Source: Dichetophora obliterata (lineage: Eukaryota > Arthropoda > Insecta > Diptera > Sciomyzidae). From it: DNA of 64,000 nt. The notes beneath the pieces are model-generated. The model worked only from the letters and a program-made list of their open reading frames with translations, did not search any database and was not told the origin of the DNA. This document shows positions 1-11,934 of the stretch, piece by piece. The stretch spans positions 96,145,727-96,209,726 of the forward strand of contig OY986435.1 of the NCBI GenBank assembly GCA_963920525.1, written 5' to 3'. The translations under genes were made by a program, and so were the position numbers. The number at the start of each line of letters is the position of its first letter. Within the stretch, counting starts at the first letter, position 1.

Positions 1-430
1 TATTCTGCATAGAAGCTCGTGAATGCATTTAAGTAAAGCTTCGCCTCCGTTCTTAAACAGCTCAGCAGCTAAGCCATCAGCTCCCGCGGCTTTGTTATTT
101 TTAAGCCGAGCTATAGCTGTCAGAACTTCATCATAGTCGGGCAGCGGAACCTCAACGCTGTCATCCAAAATTGGGGTTTCCGGAATATCATCTCTATTGG
201 CGGGATTGTTGTCAGCGTCGCCATTTAGAAGCTAAGAGAAGTGTTCCCTCCATAACGTCAGTGTACTCTGGACATCTGTCACTAGATTCCCGTTTTCATC
301 CTTGCAGGAAGAGGCCCCGGTTTTAAAACCATCGGCAAGGCGTCTTATTTTTTCGAAAAAATTTTCGGGCCTCATTCCTGTCACCATACATCTCAATCTT
401 CTCTCCGTTCTCTCTTTCCGTAAAGCTGTT
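1..430 (-). pseudogene. RTE-like non-LTR retrotransposon fragment (linker and start of reverse transcriptase)
   Basis: Read on the minus strand, this translates into the segment between the endonuclease and the reverse transcriptase of a non-LTR retrotransposon. It shows a WREHFS-stop-LLNGD stretch, an acidic proline-rich linker, and the RT-entry motif LKNNKAAGADGLAAELFKNG. The wording resembles RTE-type ORFs that insect annotations often call craniofacial development protein 2-like; this is recalled family knowledge, not a search. The frame is broken by an in-frame TAG near 235 and a shift in the T-run near 360. The RT catalytic part would lie left of the window edge, so the copy is dead and incomplete here. 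The RTE clade assignment is tentative. A 3' end of the same kind of element occurs at 44196-44362. Confidence 0.75.
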
Positions 431-743
431 CTTTTAATAAAATAAAAGGTGGGAATGTCTTCTTTCGATTAAAAAAATTAATTTGCGGTAATTTGTGGAA
501 CAGGAAGAAAACTATAAATTTCTGGTAAAAGTCATAAAATTTGTCATAAAATGTGTGCAAAAAAGTATTGCATACTTTTAGGCCAGCTATTTATTAAATA
601 TTGAATATAACAACAATTGATTGACAGTGCATAGAGATAATTAAAAACAAAACCATATGATTTGTAGAATTTTGTAGTGAACAAAAGGCAGAATAACAAC
701 ATTTGCGACTTTAATTTTAAAATATTTATAATTATTTTTAATA
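431..743. other. AT-rich stretch, nothing recognised
   Basis: The sequence between the retrotransposon fragment and the Helitron-like pair is AT-rich and has short frames only. I see no motif or repeat boundary in it. Confidence 0.5.
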
Positions 744-3693
744 AATATATATATAATGGAATGTGTGTTTGTTTATTTGTTTGTTTGTACCTTATAGGAG
801 ACCAAACCTCTCGACCGGTCTTCCTGAAATTTTCACAGCATTTAACTGGGACTCTGGCATGATTAATAGGGTACTTTTTTCGACCACACCCACTTTAACG
901 CCCACTTTTTAAAAATTATGTAATTGCTCCCATATAGTTTTTAACAGATTTACTTCAAATTGTATACACATTATACTCCAGGCGAGGTAGAAGTAAACAT
1001 TTCTTACGCCACGCCCCCTTTCAAGCCCCTTTTCACGCCAAATTTAAGTTTTAAACTTTTTGTTCTCTGTACAAATTTGTTCCTTCCAACGGATTATTTT
1101 TTATTTGGTAGTATATTGCTCTCAATAGATATAATAATTATACTTACAGATACTTACTTATACCACTAACAATGTTTGCTATACAAAATACTTTTTTGTA
1201 ATATGTATTTACCTAAATTTTTATATACTTTTTATCTACAGGTAAGGTAGCCATAGATTATTTTATTACCAAATCCCCCTTTTTCGCCCCATTTTACTTT
1301 AATTATAATTAATTTGCTTTCAATATGGTATAAATTTGGTGTCTTTAAAAAGTGTTGATGCACAAAAACATTCTGAAATAATTTTTTTATTATTAATTTT
1401 TTTTTAATTATTATCAACACAATGAAATTGGAATATTAATATTGCACTACTTTTCCTTCAAGTGTAACATGAGGTGCGATTGCCAACGCGTGTTATAACG
1501 CTTACCATATCATTGACATACTTACAATTAAAATTATGTTTATGGCAATTCATTTCACTAATTAAGAACGCTTCTGATTGGCTGCCGTAAGAATAAATAC
1601 TATTTCACCAAACGGGAGCTATGTTTGCTGCCATTAAAGCTGAAACTTTCACAGCATGTTACTATGACTCTGGAAGGAATAATAGGCTATATGAAGTTTT
1701 TATTAGACAAAGGGGCGTGGCACCGATCATATAACCCAAAAATTTAAATCGCCATATTTGGGGCATTTTTGACCTACGTCGATGATATTTGGTACATATG
1801 GTATTGGCATAATTAGGAATACGTACCAGGAGAAAATTGGGTGGGACCACGCCTCTTTTCAGGAAAATTAAAATTGCAATGTAGTCTTAACTACTGGATC
1901 GATCTTCATTAATTTTTCACAATAGGATATTCTTACGAAATAATAAATTCTTCTATATATATAAAATGGAATGTGTGTTTGTTTATTTGTTTGTTTGTAC
2001 CTTATAGGAGACCAAACCTCTCGACCGATCTTCCTGAAATTTTCACAGCATTTAACTGGGACTCTGGCATGATTAATAGGGTACTTTTTCGACCACGCCC
2101 ACTTTTACGCCCACTTTTTTAAAATTATGTAATTGCTCCCATATAGTTTTTAACAGATTTACTTCAAATTGTATACACATTATACTCCAAGCGAGGTAGA
2201 AATAAACATTTCTTACGCCACGCCCCCTTTCACGCCCCTTTTCACGCTAAATTTAAGTTTTAAACTTTTTGTTCTCTGTACAAATTTGTTCTTTCCAACA
2301 GATTATTTTTTATTTGGTAGTATATTGCTCTTAATACTGTTAACGTCGCCATATTACTATGAACCACGCCCACTTCATCGCCCCTTTTTTTAAATTCAGA
2401 TACTTACTTATACCACTAACAATGTTTGCTATACAAAATACTTTTTTTGTAATATGTATTTACCTAAAGTTTTATATACTTTTTATCTACAGGTAAGGTA
2501 GCCATAGATTTTTTTATTACCAAAATCCCCCTTTTTCGCCCCATTTTACTTTAATTATAATTTATCTGCTTTCAATCTATATATATAAAAATTAATGTCT
2601 GTCTGTCTGTTTGTTTGTTTGTTTGTTTGTGCTTTATAGGAGGCCAAACCCTTGGACCGATCTTCCTGAAACTTTCACAGCATTTTACTATGACTCTGGA
2701 AAGAATAATAGACTATATGAAGTTTTTATTGGCCAAAGGGGCGTGGCACTGCCCATATAACCCAAAAATTTAAATCGCCATATTTTGGGCATTTTTTGAC
2801 CTACGTTGATGCTATTTGGTACATATGGTATTGGCATAATTAGGAATACGTACCAGGAGAAAATTGGGTGGGACCACGCCCCTTTTTAGGAAAATTAAAA
2901 ATCGCAATATAGTATTAACTACTGGACCGATCGTCATTAAATTTTGACAATAGGATATTCTTACGAAATAATAAATTCTTGACTATATAAAGTTGTGAGT
3001 GGACGAAGGGGCGTGGCCTCGCCCATATAACCCAAAATTTAAAATCGTCATATCTTGGGCACTTTTTGACCAACGGCGGCAGTATTTGCTATATATGGTA
3101 TTGGCATGAATAAAAATACGTACCAAAAGAAAAGTGGGCGGAGCACGCCCCTTTGTTTGCGATATATTGGAGGCTGGACCTGATAACCAATCTTTAATTT
3201 TCACAGCGTTCAGCTTTGACTCAGGAATACTTATTACATGATAATATTTTTCGACCATGCACACTTCTGCACCTTTTTTTTACTACGTTTATTAACGGCT
3301 TTACCACAAATTTAAAATACATATTAATTAAAATAGTGGGGTAGCTCCATTCTCTTTCTTCCACCACTGTCTTCAAAACAGCTGATTTTATAATACGTGT
3401 TAATTAAAATAGAGAGTAGGGTAACCCCATTCTCATTCTCCCACAACTGACTGCGAAACAGCTGATTGTGTAATTGCTGCTTTTTGATTGGTCTAAAAAT
3501 AAAAAGGGGGAGCATGAAGCAAATTATATGCGATTCAGTGCTGAATTCTAATTGGTTTACAACAAAAAAAGAGGCGAAGCATTGCAATATTTAAATTAAA
3601 TAAATAAATTTTTGTAAATATATAAATACTTTTAATTTATATATAACTTAACTTTATACGAGGGGGGTAGCGAAGCACACCGGGTTCAGCTAG
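744..3693 (+). mobile_element. Helitron-like non-autonomous element, copy 1 (left arm of a 6-kb palindrome)
   Basis: This arm is nearly identical, in inverse orientation, to 3819-6762. It begins with a TATATATATAATGGAATG run followed by a GTTT-rich tract, and it ends in CTAG at 3690-3693. A GC-rich imperfect hairpin (3666-3681, GGT..GC gaa GC..ACC) lies about 8 nt before that end. A 5'-TC end, a 3'-CTRR end with a subterminal hairpin, insertion between A and T, and no terminal inverted repeat or target duplication are Helitron hallmarks. In this copy the 5' TC is degraded, but the other copy keeps it. Two further 5'-type termini occur inside (TC at 1952 and at 2576), so the element is a nest of three 5' modules sharing one 3' end. 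Short frames of 60-93 codons are present, but no Rep/helicase is encoded. The class assignment rests on termini only. Confidence 0.6.
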
Positions 3694-3818
3694 TATAAAT
3701 ATATTTGTCATGTTTTTTGTGAACAAAAATATATATATAACAGAAATATTTAATTTATATGCATGAACATAAAGTTAATTATATATAATTTAATTATATA
3801 TTTATAATTATGTATATA
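3694..3818. other. 125-bp unique spacer between the two facing Helitron-like copies
   Basis: This AT-rich sequence separates the two CTAG ends. Each copy is followed on its 3' side by a T, as expected for insertion at an A-T step. The spacer has no inverted symmetry of its own. Confidence 0.6.
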
Positions 3819-6762
3819 CTAGCTGAACCCGGTGTGCTTCGCTACCCCCCTCGTATAAAGTTAAGTTATATATAAATTAAAATTATTTATATATTTACAA
3901 AAATTTATTTATTTAATTTAAATATTGCAATGCTTCGCCTCTTTTTTTGTTGTAAACCAATTAGAATTCAGCACTGAATCGCATATAATTTGCTTCATGC
4001 TCCCCCTTTTTATTTTTAGACCAATCAAAAAGCAGCAATTACACAATCAGCTGTTTCGCAGTCAGTTGTGGGAGAATGAGAATGGGGTTACCCTACTCTC
4101 TATTTTAATTAACACGTATTATAAAATCAGCTGTTTTGAAGACAGTGGTGGAAGAAAGAGAATGGAGCTACCCCACTATTTTAATTAATATGTATTTTAA
4201 ATTTGTGGTAAAGCCGTTAATAAACGTAGTAAAAAAAAGGTGCAGAAGTGTGCATGGTCGAAAAATATTATCATGTAATAAGTATTCCTGAGTCAAAGCT
4301 GAACGCTGTGAAAATTAAAGATTGGTTATCAGGTCCAGCCTCCAATATATCGCAAACAAAGGGGCGTGCTCCGCCCACTTTTCTTTTGGTACGTATTTTT
4401 ATTCATGCCAATACCATATATAGCAAATACTGCCGCCGTTGGTCAAAAAGTGCCCAAGATATGACGATTTTAAATTTTGGGTTATATGGGCGAGGCCACG
4501 CCCCTTCGTCCACTCACAACTTTATATAGTCAAGAATTTATTATTTCGTAAGAATATCCTATTGTCAAAATTTAATGACGATCGGTCCAGTAGTTAATAC
4601 TATATTGCGATTTTTAATTTTCCTAAAAAGGGGCGTGGTCCCACCCAATTTTCTCCTGGTACGTATTCCTAATTATGCCAATACCATATGTACCAAATAG
4701 CATCAACGTAGGTCAAAAAATGCCCAAAATATGGCGATTTAAATTTTTGGGTTATATGGGCAGTGCCACGCCCCTTTGGCCAATAAAAACTTCATATAGT
4801 CTATTATTCTTTCCAGAGTCATAGTAAAATGCTGTGAAAGTTTCAGGAAGATCGGTCCAAGGGTTTGGCCTCCTATAAAGCACAAACAAACAAACAAACA
4901 AACAGACAGACAGACATTAATTTTTATATATATAGATTGAAAGCAGATAAATTATAATTAAAGTAAAATGGGGCGAAAAAGGGGGATTTTGGTAATAAAA
5001 AAATCTATGGCTACCTTACCTGTAGATAAAAAGTATATAAAACTTTAGGTAAATACATATTACAAAAAAAGTATTTTGTATAGCAAACATTGTTAGTGGT
5101 ATAAGTAAGTATCTGAATTTAAAAAAAGGGGCGATGAAGTGGGCGTGGTTCATAGTAATATGGCGACGTTAACAGTATTAAGAGCAATATACTACCAAAT
5201 AAAAAATAATCTGTTGGAAAGAACAAATTTGTACAGAGAACAAAAAGTTTAAAACTTAAATTTAGCGTGAAAAGGGGCGTGAAAGGGGGCGTGGCGTAAT
5301 AAATGTTTATCTCTACCTCGCTTGGAGTATAATGTGTATACAATTTGAAGTAAATCTGTTAAAAACTATATGGGAGCAATTACATAATTTTAAAAAAGTG
5401 GGCGTAAAAGTGGGCGTGGTCGAAAAAGTACCCTATTAATCATGCCAGAGTCCCAGTTAAATGCTGTGAAAATTTCAGGAAGATCGGTCGAGAGGTTTGG
5501 TCTCCTATAAAGTACAAACAAACAAATAAACAAACACACATTCCATTTTATATATATAGAAGAATTTATTATTTCGTAAGAATATCCTATTGTGAAAAAT
5601 TAATGAAGATCGGTCCAGTAGTTAAGACTATATTGCGATTTTAATTTTCCTGAAAAGAGGCGTGGTCCCACCCAATTTTCTCCTGGTACGTATTCCTAAT
5701 TATGCCAATACCATATGTACCAAATATCATCGACGTAGGTCAAAAATGCCCCAAATATGGCGATTTAAATTTTTGGGTTATATGATCGGTGCCACGCCCT
5801 TTTGTCTAATAAAAACTTCATATAGCCTATTATTCCTTCCAGAGTCATAGTAACATGCTGTGAAAGTTTCAGCTTTAATGGCAGCAAACATAGCTCCCGT
5901 TTGGTGAAATAGTATTTATTCTTACGATTTTTTGCGTTCTTAATTAGTGAAATGAATTGCCATAAACATAATTTTAATTGTAAGTATGTCAATGATATGG
6001 TAAGCGTTATAACACGCGTTGGCAATCGCACCTCATGTTACACTTGAAGGAAAAGTAGTGCAATATTAATATTCCAATTTCATTGTGTTGATAATAATTA
6101 AAAAAAAATTAATAATAAAAAAATTATTTCAGAATGTTTTTGTGCATCAACACTTTTTAAAGACACCAAATTTATACCATATTGAAAGCAAATTAATTAT
6201 AATTAAAGTAAAATGGGGCGAAAAAGGCGGATTTGGTAATAAAATAATCTATGGCTACCTTACCTGTAGATAAAAAATATATAAAACTTTAGGTAAATAC
6301 ATATTACAAAAAAGTATTTTGTATAGCAAACATTGTTAGTGGTATAAGTAAGTATCTGTAAGTATAAGTATTATATCTATTAAGAGCAATATACTACCAA
6401 ATAAAAAATAATCCGTTGGAAGGAACAAATTTGTACAGAGAACAAAAAGTTTAAAACTTAAATTTGGCGTGAAAAGGGGCTTGAAAGGGGGCGTGGCGTA
6501 AGAAATGTTTACTTCTACCTCGCCTGGAGTATAATGTGTATACAATTTGAAGTAAATCTGTTAAAAACTATATGGGAGCAATTACATAATTTTTAAAAAG
6601 TGGGCGTTAAAGTGGGTGTGGTCGAAAAAGTACTCTATTAATCATGCCAGAGTCCCAGTTAAATGCTGTGAAAATTTCAGGAAGATCGGTCGAGAGGTTT
6701 GGTCTCCTATAAGGTACAAACAAACAAATAAACAAACACACATTCCATTTTATATATATAGA
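3819..6762 (-). mobile_element. Helitron-like non-autonomous element, copy 2 (right arm of the palindrome)
   Basis: Read on the minus strand, it starts at 6762 with TCTATATATATAAAATGG preceded by A, and it ends with CTAG at 3822-3819 followed by T. At 2944 bp its length almost equals copy 1, and it has the same three internal 5' modules. In the parts compared by eye the arms differ only by scattered substitutions and a few indels. One clear local replacement lies near 5925-5937, where copy 1 has a different tract at about 1572-1585. Both ends are complete, so this reads as two entire composite elements facing tail to tail rather than one element with terminal repeats. An assembly or sequencing palindrome cannot be excluded, although the unique spacer and the arm differences argue against a simple artefact. 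Confidence 0.6.
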
Positions 6763-7244
6763 TTTACAGTAGTAATTGAATAGCTATATTCTGCATATCA
6801 CAAGCGTTATATTTTTTAAACAGTTTACATCAATTAATTCTTTTATATATTTGTTTAATATATTTATATTTTTATTTATTTAAACTGATAAAACTTTTGT
6901 AAAAATACTTCGATTGTCATATACCGACTGTAGCTACCCTATTGCCAGAGAGTAAAAATTAAGAACATCTAAGAAAATTTCAGCTAACTGAACCAAGAAC
7001 AATTACCAAGCAAATCTAAGACAACGACGCACAGAGAAGAGCATGATCACACCGGTTGAGCAGCGTTAAAGGGGATGAACCGAATCGTCCACAGAAAATA
7101 AAGTGAACTTTGCTTACTATGTCCTGCTTTTCACTCGGCAATTCTCGAGTAATGTCCCTCGTCACACACGAAAGCTCTCGAGCTTGCTACGAAAGTAATT
7201 ATTGCTCCGAAAGCAATAATTCTCTTGCTCTGGTCATGGCAAAA
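6763..7244. other. No recognised feature
   Basis: AT-rich flank of the Helitron-like pair, rising in GC from about 6920. The only sizeable frame starts at 7110 and runs into the next repeat; I see no coding signal in it. Confidence 0.4.
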
Positions 7245-7246
7245 TT

Positions 7247-7436
7247 AGACAAGGTAGTGTTAGGGCGGAGAACCAGTGACCGCAACTGTCAAAACGAAGT
7301 TGACAACTCATACAAAATCTGTAACCAATGAGAATGCAATATGAAAGCAAAAATTGGCAAAAATACCGAAATGGCTGAGTTTGACAGTTAAGGTCACTCA
7401 GAAAGAGAGCACATTCAGCCCTAACACTACCTTGTC
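7247..7436. mobile_element. TA-flanked MITE, 190 bp
   Basis: The terminal inverted repeats start GACAAGGTAGTGTTAGGGC and extend inward about 60 bp with indels, to a shared ACTGTCAAA block near 7290 and 7382. TA dinucleotides flank both ends (7245-7246 and 7437-7438), as for Tc1/mariner-type MITEs. It has no coding capacity. Confidence 0.65.
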
Positions 7437-7438
7437 TA

Positions 7439-8318
7439 GTTCTACTATGGCTCTGGTAACAAGATCTCTTTGTCCCAGTTTTCACTCGGCAATAATTGCC
7501 TTTGCCGCAAGCAGTTTTGATGCACTAGCGTCATTTGTTCTTGTCTTTTTTTACTCTCTTTTTCACCCGTTCGCCAAAAAAATTAAAAATATGCATTGAA
7601 ACTTGTATTGAAATGAAGGTAGTGCAGTTGAGTTGCAGTTTATTGTTTAGTTTATTGTTGCAGCTTAATAAAAAATATTTTAAGAAAAGGTTACAATTGT
7701 TTAACAAATATAATTAATATACAACTTAATAAATGGTACGCTTATATGAAACACACAATGCATAATTTGCTGACATTGAAACGGTCCGCTTCAGTGCTTT
7801 TAAAAGTGCACACCGTTTTCAACCGAACCGATTGGCTATCTGGGAAACGACTAAAATGAGTATTTATATATGCAACTGATGTGTTTTTATATATGTATAT
7901 TTTACACACATATTAATAAAAACAACAACAAAAGCAGCACAACAATGAACGACTTGACTACGAACCAAACGAACAAATACAACAACCATAAAAACAGCAT
8001 AAGCAGCTACTGAAGCAGCTTGTGCATTTCTCATACTAATATATGAATTTTTTTTCTTCTTAGATTTTGCTATTTTATTAGATATTCGTTTTATTCGCAC
8101 TCTAACTGATATTTTGGCATTTTTTTTTCTTTGTACGATGAATATTAAAGGCTGTAGGTATACCCCAAAGTGTCAAATATCACTTTAAAATGTGCTTGGA
8201 AAAAATTGTGAAAATAACCCCCATACTAACCGCGCTGTAAGTCGTAATTCTACGTCAAAAAATTACAATTTTGAACTACAAATTTGAAAAATGTTTTACC
8301 AATATTTTTTATAATGCA
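7439..8318. other. No recognised gene
   Basis: The left part keeps a second TTTTCACTCGGCAAT block (7478-7492) that matches 7128-7142 in direct orientation, so the preceding MITE sits between two related pieces. The rest is AT-rich with frames under 85 codons and no motifs. Confidence 0.4.
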
Positions 8319-8973
8319 GGGGTCAATTCCCGTTTTGCGTTAAAGTGAAGTGAAAAAGCTTTTCACAATAGTTTTCATTTAAAGATTTCACTTTTTCACT
8401 TCACTGCGCACTAAAACGCGATTCTTGTTCGCCTAATGAAAAGTAGTTGCTGAATAGCATTTGAGAGTTGCTGAGTGTCTATTAACCAAAGCTTTTATGA
8501 AATATAAATGTAAACAACGTATTGGATGGTAGAAAACATTTACAAAAATGACTTTATTGAACATGATGATGACTTTATTATGACTTCAACATTCTTTTTA
8601 TTGATTTATGTAGAGAAAACCCAAGGATTTTTAGGAAGAGACTTCGAGATGAAAAAAACTCATTCACCAGAATTGCGAAGGAACACTTCGACTTATATCA
8701 CTTGACTGAGAAAGTAAAACTATGAATTAAAAATAAACAATAAAAAAGAAAAATATAATGAATTTTGCATAAATAAAGTTTTTCAGTAGCATAAAATAGC
8801 TGAAACTAATATAGTAAGCCGATAACGCGCATTTGACACCGGCGTTAACTTTGTTTTCATTTAAGCAAAAAATAAACAGCTGTTGCCCTTTTAACACACA
8901 ACGGGAATCGCATTTTCATGTAAAGCTGAAAACACTTTTCATATGACGATAACACAGAACGGGAATTGACCCC
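8319..8973. mobile_element. Terminal-inverted-repeat MITE, 655 bp
   Basis: Both ends carry GGGGTCAATTCCCGTT followed by TG and GTT with two substitutions, giving about 23 bp of inverted repeat. Subterminal blocks of the type AGTGAAGTGAAAAAG and CTTTTTCACTTCACT form further inverted repeats inside the left end. I could not find a clean target duplication, so the superfamily is open. No coding frame is present. Confidence 0.65.
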
Positions 8974-10124
8974 AGGACTTATTAAAAAATCAAAATACAG
9001 AAAGGGCCAAGCAACTTTATGTCACCATAACAATTATTGTAAGATGTTTATTTAAATTAAATAATGTACCCAATTTTTTGTATTTATACCATTTTGTAAT
9101 TATTATGCAAACACAAATATTTTTATAGATAGATATATATTTTATTTGAAGTAGTAAAAACATTTAAAAACATTTATCATAGCACAATTTACAGAGGTAT
9201 GGATTTTATCCTTAAATCTCAAACATTATCAATTTAACAGGATATAAAAGTATTCCATGAAAATAAATTTTAAACTAGGCGAAGGAAAAACTACTAACAA
9301 AAAACCTTCACAATAGAAAGATAGAAAAAAAAACAACAAATATTTCTTTAATAATAAATAATGAGTGCGAAAGAACTTTTAGTTATTTTTAACGAAAAGT
9401 TAATTTATATAATTATAAGAGTTAGTAAATTACAAACATGAATAGTGAAACAAATGGGTTAACAAACATAAGAGCATTAATTTAAATTTAATCCAAAAAA
9501 TTTTCTGTGATCCACATGCCACTAATTTTTTCTTATGGACTTTGGCCTTCTAAACACGAATATCTAGCTTTTGAGATATAATTTTTTGAAAAATTTCCCC
9601 TTTATCCAGGATGTAGTGTCGTAAATAGCAACATACCTCGAAAACGAATTAATTAAATTTTTTAACGAATAAAAAAATGGCTCAAAACGTTTTTGAGTGT
9701 TTACTAAAGTTAACAAAACTTAAAAACAATAACAAATATTAATTTTTAATAATTAGTTCAGTAAATTTAAGAGCAATAACTGCCCTAAATCCGTTAATAT
9801 CACGCCATTAGGTTTATACGAAACATTTTTTGCACACAATTCCGTAAATAACTAAAATTACTGCTGGGTTTTTATACTTACGTTAACAAATAAACGAATA
9901 CTCTTAAAACACTTTTAAAACTCTATGAGTTCAAAAAATAATGTAAATGGTATTTTATGGGATGAGAAGTGTTTGCATAATCTCTTGATTAAATTTTCTC
10001 AACGGAAGATTTTTCTATAGAATTATTAAGTAGGTTTGGAGGTTTGGAAACCTCATGGTTTCTACTAATTAAATGTATTTAAGAAAAATTTCATAAATCT
10101 TAATCCTTCCCCAACTAAATTAGT
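8974..10124. other. AT-rich DNA, possibly including further mitochondrial-derived sequence
   Basis: No coding frame or repeat boundary is visible. The last ~100 bp (from about 10020) contain GGTTTGGAAACC-type inverted symmetry next to the 12S match. They might belong to the same mitochondrial insertion, but I could not match them to a gene. Confidence 0.35.
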
Positions 10125-10500
10125 GAGGCTTTAAAATTTTATTTTAGCTTTAAATTTATTATTTATTTATTTTACATGTAAATTTTTGTGCTTTCTATTA
10201 TTATCTTAAAAAGAGAATAATTTTAATGTTTTGCAGTAATTAGTATTATTAATCAAGGTAACTTTGAAATAGAAATATAAATTAAAATTGACTAAATTTG
10301 TGCCAGCCGTCGCGGATATACAAATAATGTAAATAAATTTATTTTATTTTATAAAAATTATATAAAGTAAATTTAAATAAAGATAAAATTTTAATTTAAG
10401 AGACATTTGTGATAATTTAATGTATCTAAAATATTTTTGTAGTAAACTAGAATTAGATACCCTAAGGTTTAATAAGAGTTTTATTAGAGTAGTAACTCTC
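10125..10500 (+). pseudogene. rrnS: Nuclear copy of mitochondrial 12S rRNA, 5' and central part (numt)
   Basis: The segment reproduces conserved landmarks of insect mitochondrial small-subunit rRNA in order. These are a 5' start of the type AAATTTTATTTTAGCTTTAAA, then ATCAAGGTAAC, then TTGTGCCAGCCGTCGCGG with ATACAAATAATGTAAAT at 10301-10335, then AAACTAGAATTAGATACCCTA at 10444-10464. In fly mitochondria, as I recall them, the second block reads GCCAGCAGTCGCGG; here it is GCCAGCCGTCGCGG. That and other substitutions suggest an old, drifting insert, or a source other than this fly. Downstream of about 10500 the expected 12S sequence is lost. It is a non-functional transfer, not an rRNA gene. 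Confidence 0.8.
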
Positions 10501-11278
10501 ATCATTTATAAACATAAGTAATACGAATGGTTCAACAATAATATATGTATATATCGTATATGCCCACATAAATCTTATTTAATTGACCCATTAACTTTAA
10601 ATTAATTTTATCTTGTTCTATCTTAGACATTTTAATTTAAGAGTAAGCATTTTGATCTTCTCCCATTAGAGAGGCTAGATTTTCAATAATTAAGGATTAT
10701 TTATTAATAGAACAGCATTGCCGAAAGGTTAGAGTATCAATTTATTTGAATTTCTTATGAATTGACACATTAAAGTCCTCTTCTAGTGCATCAGACCCCA
10801 ACTTCTTAAATTATCAGAAAATAGTGCAGCATTACCAAAAAGTTGGTGCGTTAATTCATATCTCTTGTTCTACAGCCAATAGAATAAAATCTATGTATAA
10901 AATAATTTAAGCAAATCTCTAATAGACTTGTTAAAAACCCCTCCAAGGTTTAAGAACAGATTTTAGATGTTCATAATATTATTTGTTTATAATCTTATGA
11001 AAAAAGAGCAGCGTGCGCATGCGGTGATGTGTATCGACTAACTGATAATCTATGAACTATCTTACGGTCAGAACAAGCTTTTCAACACAGTGGCATTTAA
11101 AAAATTTTTTTTCGGCATATAATAACAAATTTTATTGACTAACATATACACAACTACTTACTTTCAACCATTTCTGCATTAATTAATAGTATTTTACTGC
11201 TGTTTTGCTTTTCGTTGAATTGTTGCAGCTCAATTTATTTTGTTAGAATGTGTTTGACAGCAATTGCTCTGATATTCG
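10501..11278. other. Sequence downstream of the numt, unresolved
   Basis: The composition stays like that of the 12S fragment to about 10985. It includes two related GCATTGCCGAAAGG / GCATTACCAAAAAG blocks (10714 and 10832), but I could not assign it to 16S rRNA, a tRNA or a coding gene. From about 10990 it looks like ordinary nuclear DNA. No coding frame. Confidence 0.35.
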
Positions 11279-11316
11279 CTCTACGTGCTCGACCATTTGA
11301 TTGAGAGCACGTAGAG
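11279..11316. repeat. Perfect 12-bp hairpin with 14-nt loop
   Basis: CTCTACGTGCTC and its exact complement GAGCACGTAGAG are separated by 14 nt in a locally GC-richer stretch just before the hAT element. It could be a fragment of an older inverted-repeat element. No function is implied. Confidence 0.7.
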
Positions 11317-11670
11317 TGCCGTCGAGAGCGCTTTCGTCGTGCTACGAGTGCATATAAAAACACGATTAATCTGCTCCTAACACTCGGAACAAAATGGAAA
11401 ACACGAGCAGTGTTTTTTAGAGTTGGGTCGTTCCGGACCTGCATAGTTCATGGAACTATGTTCAGTCTTGGACATAGTTCCAATCATTCCATCTGTACGA
11501 TTTAAGCATGTTCAAACAGTTCCGATTGCAATAAAAATTTTTTAATTGAGCAACATCTCTTTCGCACTTACATAAATTAATCGAATTGTTTGAGCGACGA
11601 CAAGTAAGCCAATTATGCATGTGAGAGTGAAAGAAATAATAGATAAAATTAAAAATGATATATCGTCATT

Positions 11671-11810
11671 AGGGCTGTTCACATTTCAAAACGCTCATCA
11701 AATCGTTTGTCAAATACAATAGAACAACGTGAAATTTTCATGGAATTCCCACGTTGTTCTATTGGATTTGACAAACGATTTGACGAGCGGTTTGAAATGT
11801 GAACACCCCT
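11671..11810. mobile_element. 140-bp foldback MITE nested in the hAT element
   Basis: The element is almost entirely one hairpin. AGGGCTGTTCACATTTCAAA at the left pairs with TTTGAAATGTGAACACCCCT at the right, and about 60 bp per arm match, ending in the central CACGTTGTTCTATT region. ATT flanks both sides (11668-11670 and 11811-11813), a candidate 3-bp duplication of PIF/Harbinger type. Confidence 0.75.
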
Positions 11811-11934
11811 ATTCCAGTTGTGTGCATTGTTCAGCATTGCTGTTTATTTTTGCTTTTAACATATGAAACAGAACAATCACGAAATGACATTGAGCATGCT
11901 TCTGTTACTTTCATTCTTATAAAGAGAACTGCTG

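Noticed and set aside
3925..4529. Frames of 87 and 93 codons repeated as mirror copies at 3324-3587 and 2983-3264
   Set aside because: They occur only because the DNA is an inverted repeat. They have no domain, and the sequence is full of short GC words typical of the non-coding element.
744..6762. Reading the palindrome as one DNA transposon with 3-kb terminal inverted repeats
   Set aside because: The outer and inner ends differ in type (TC-like outside, hairpin plus CTAG inside) and there is no target duplication, so two facing Helitron-like copies fit better.
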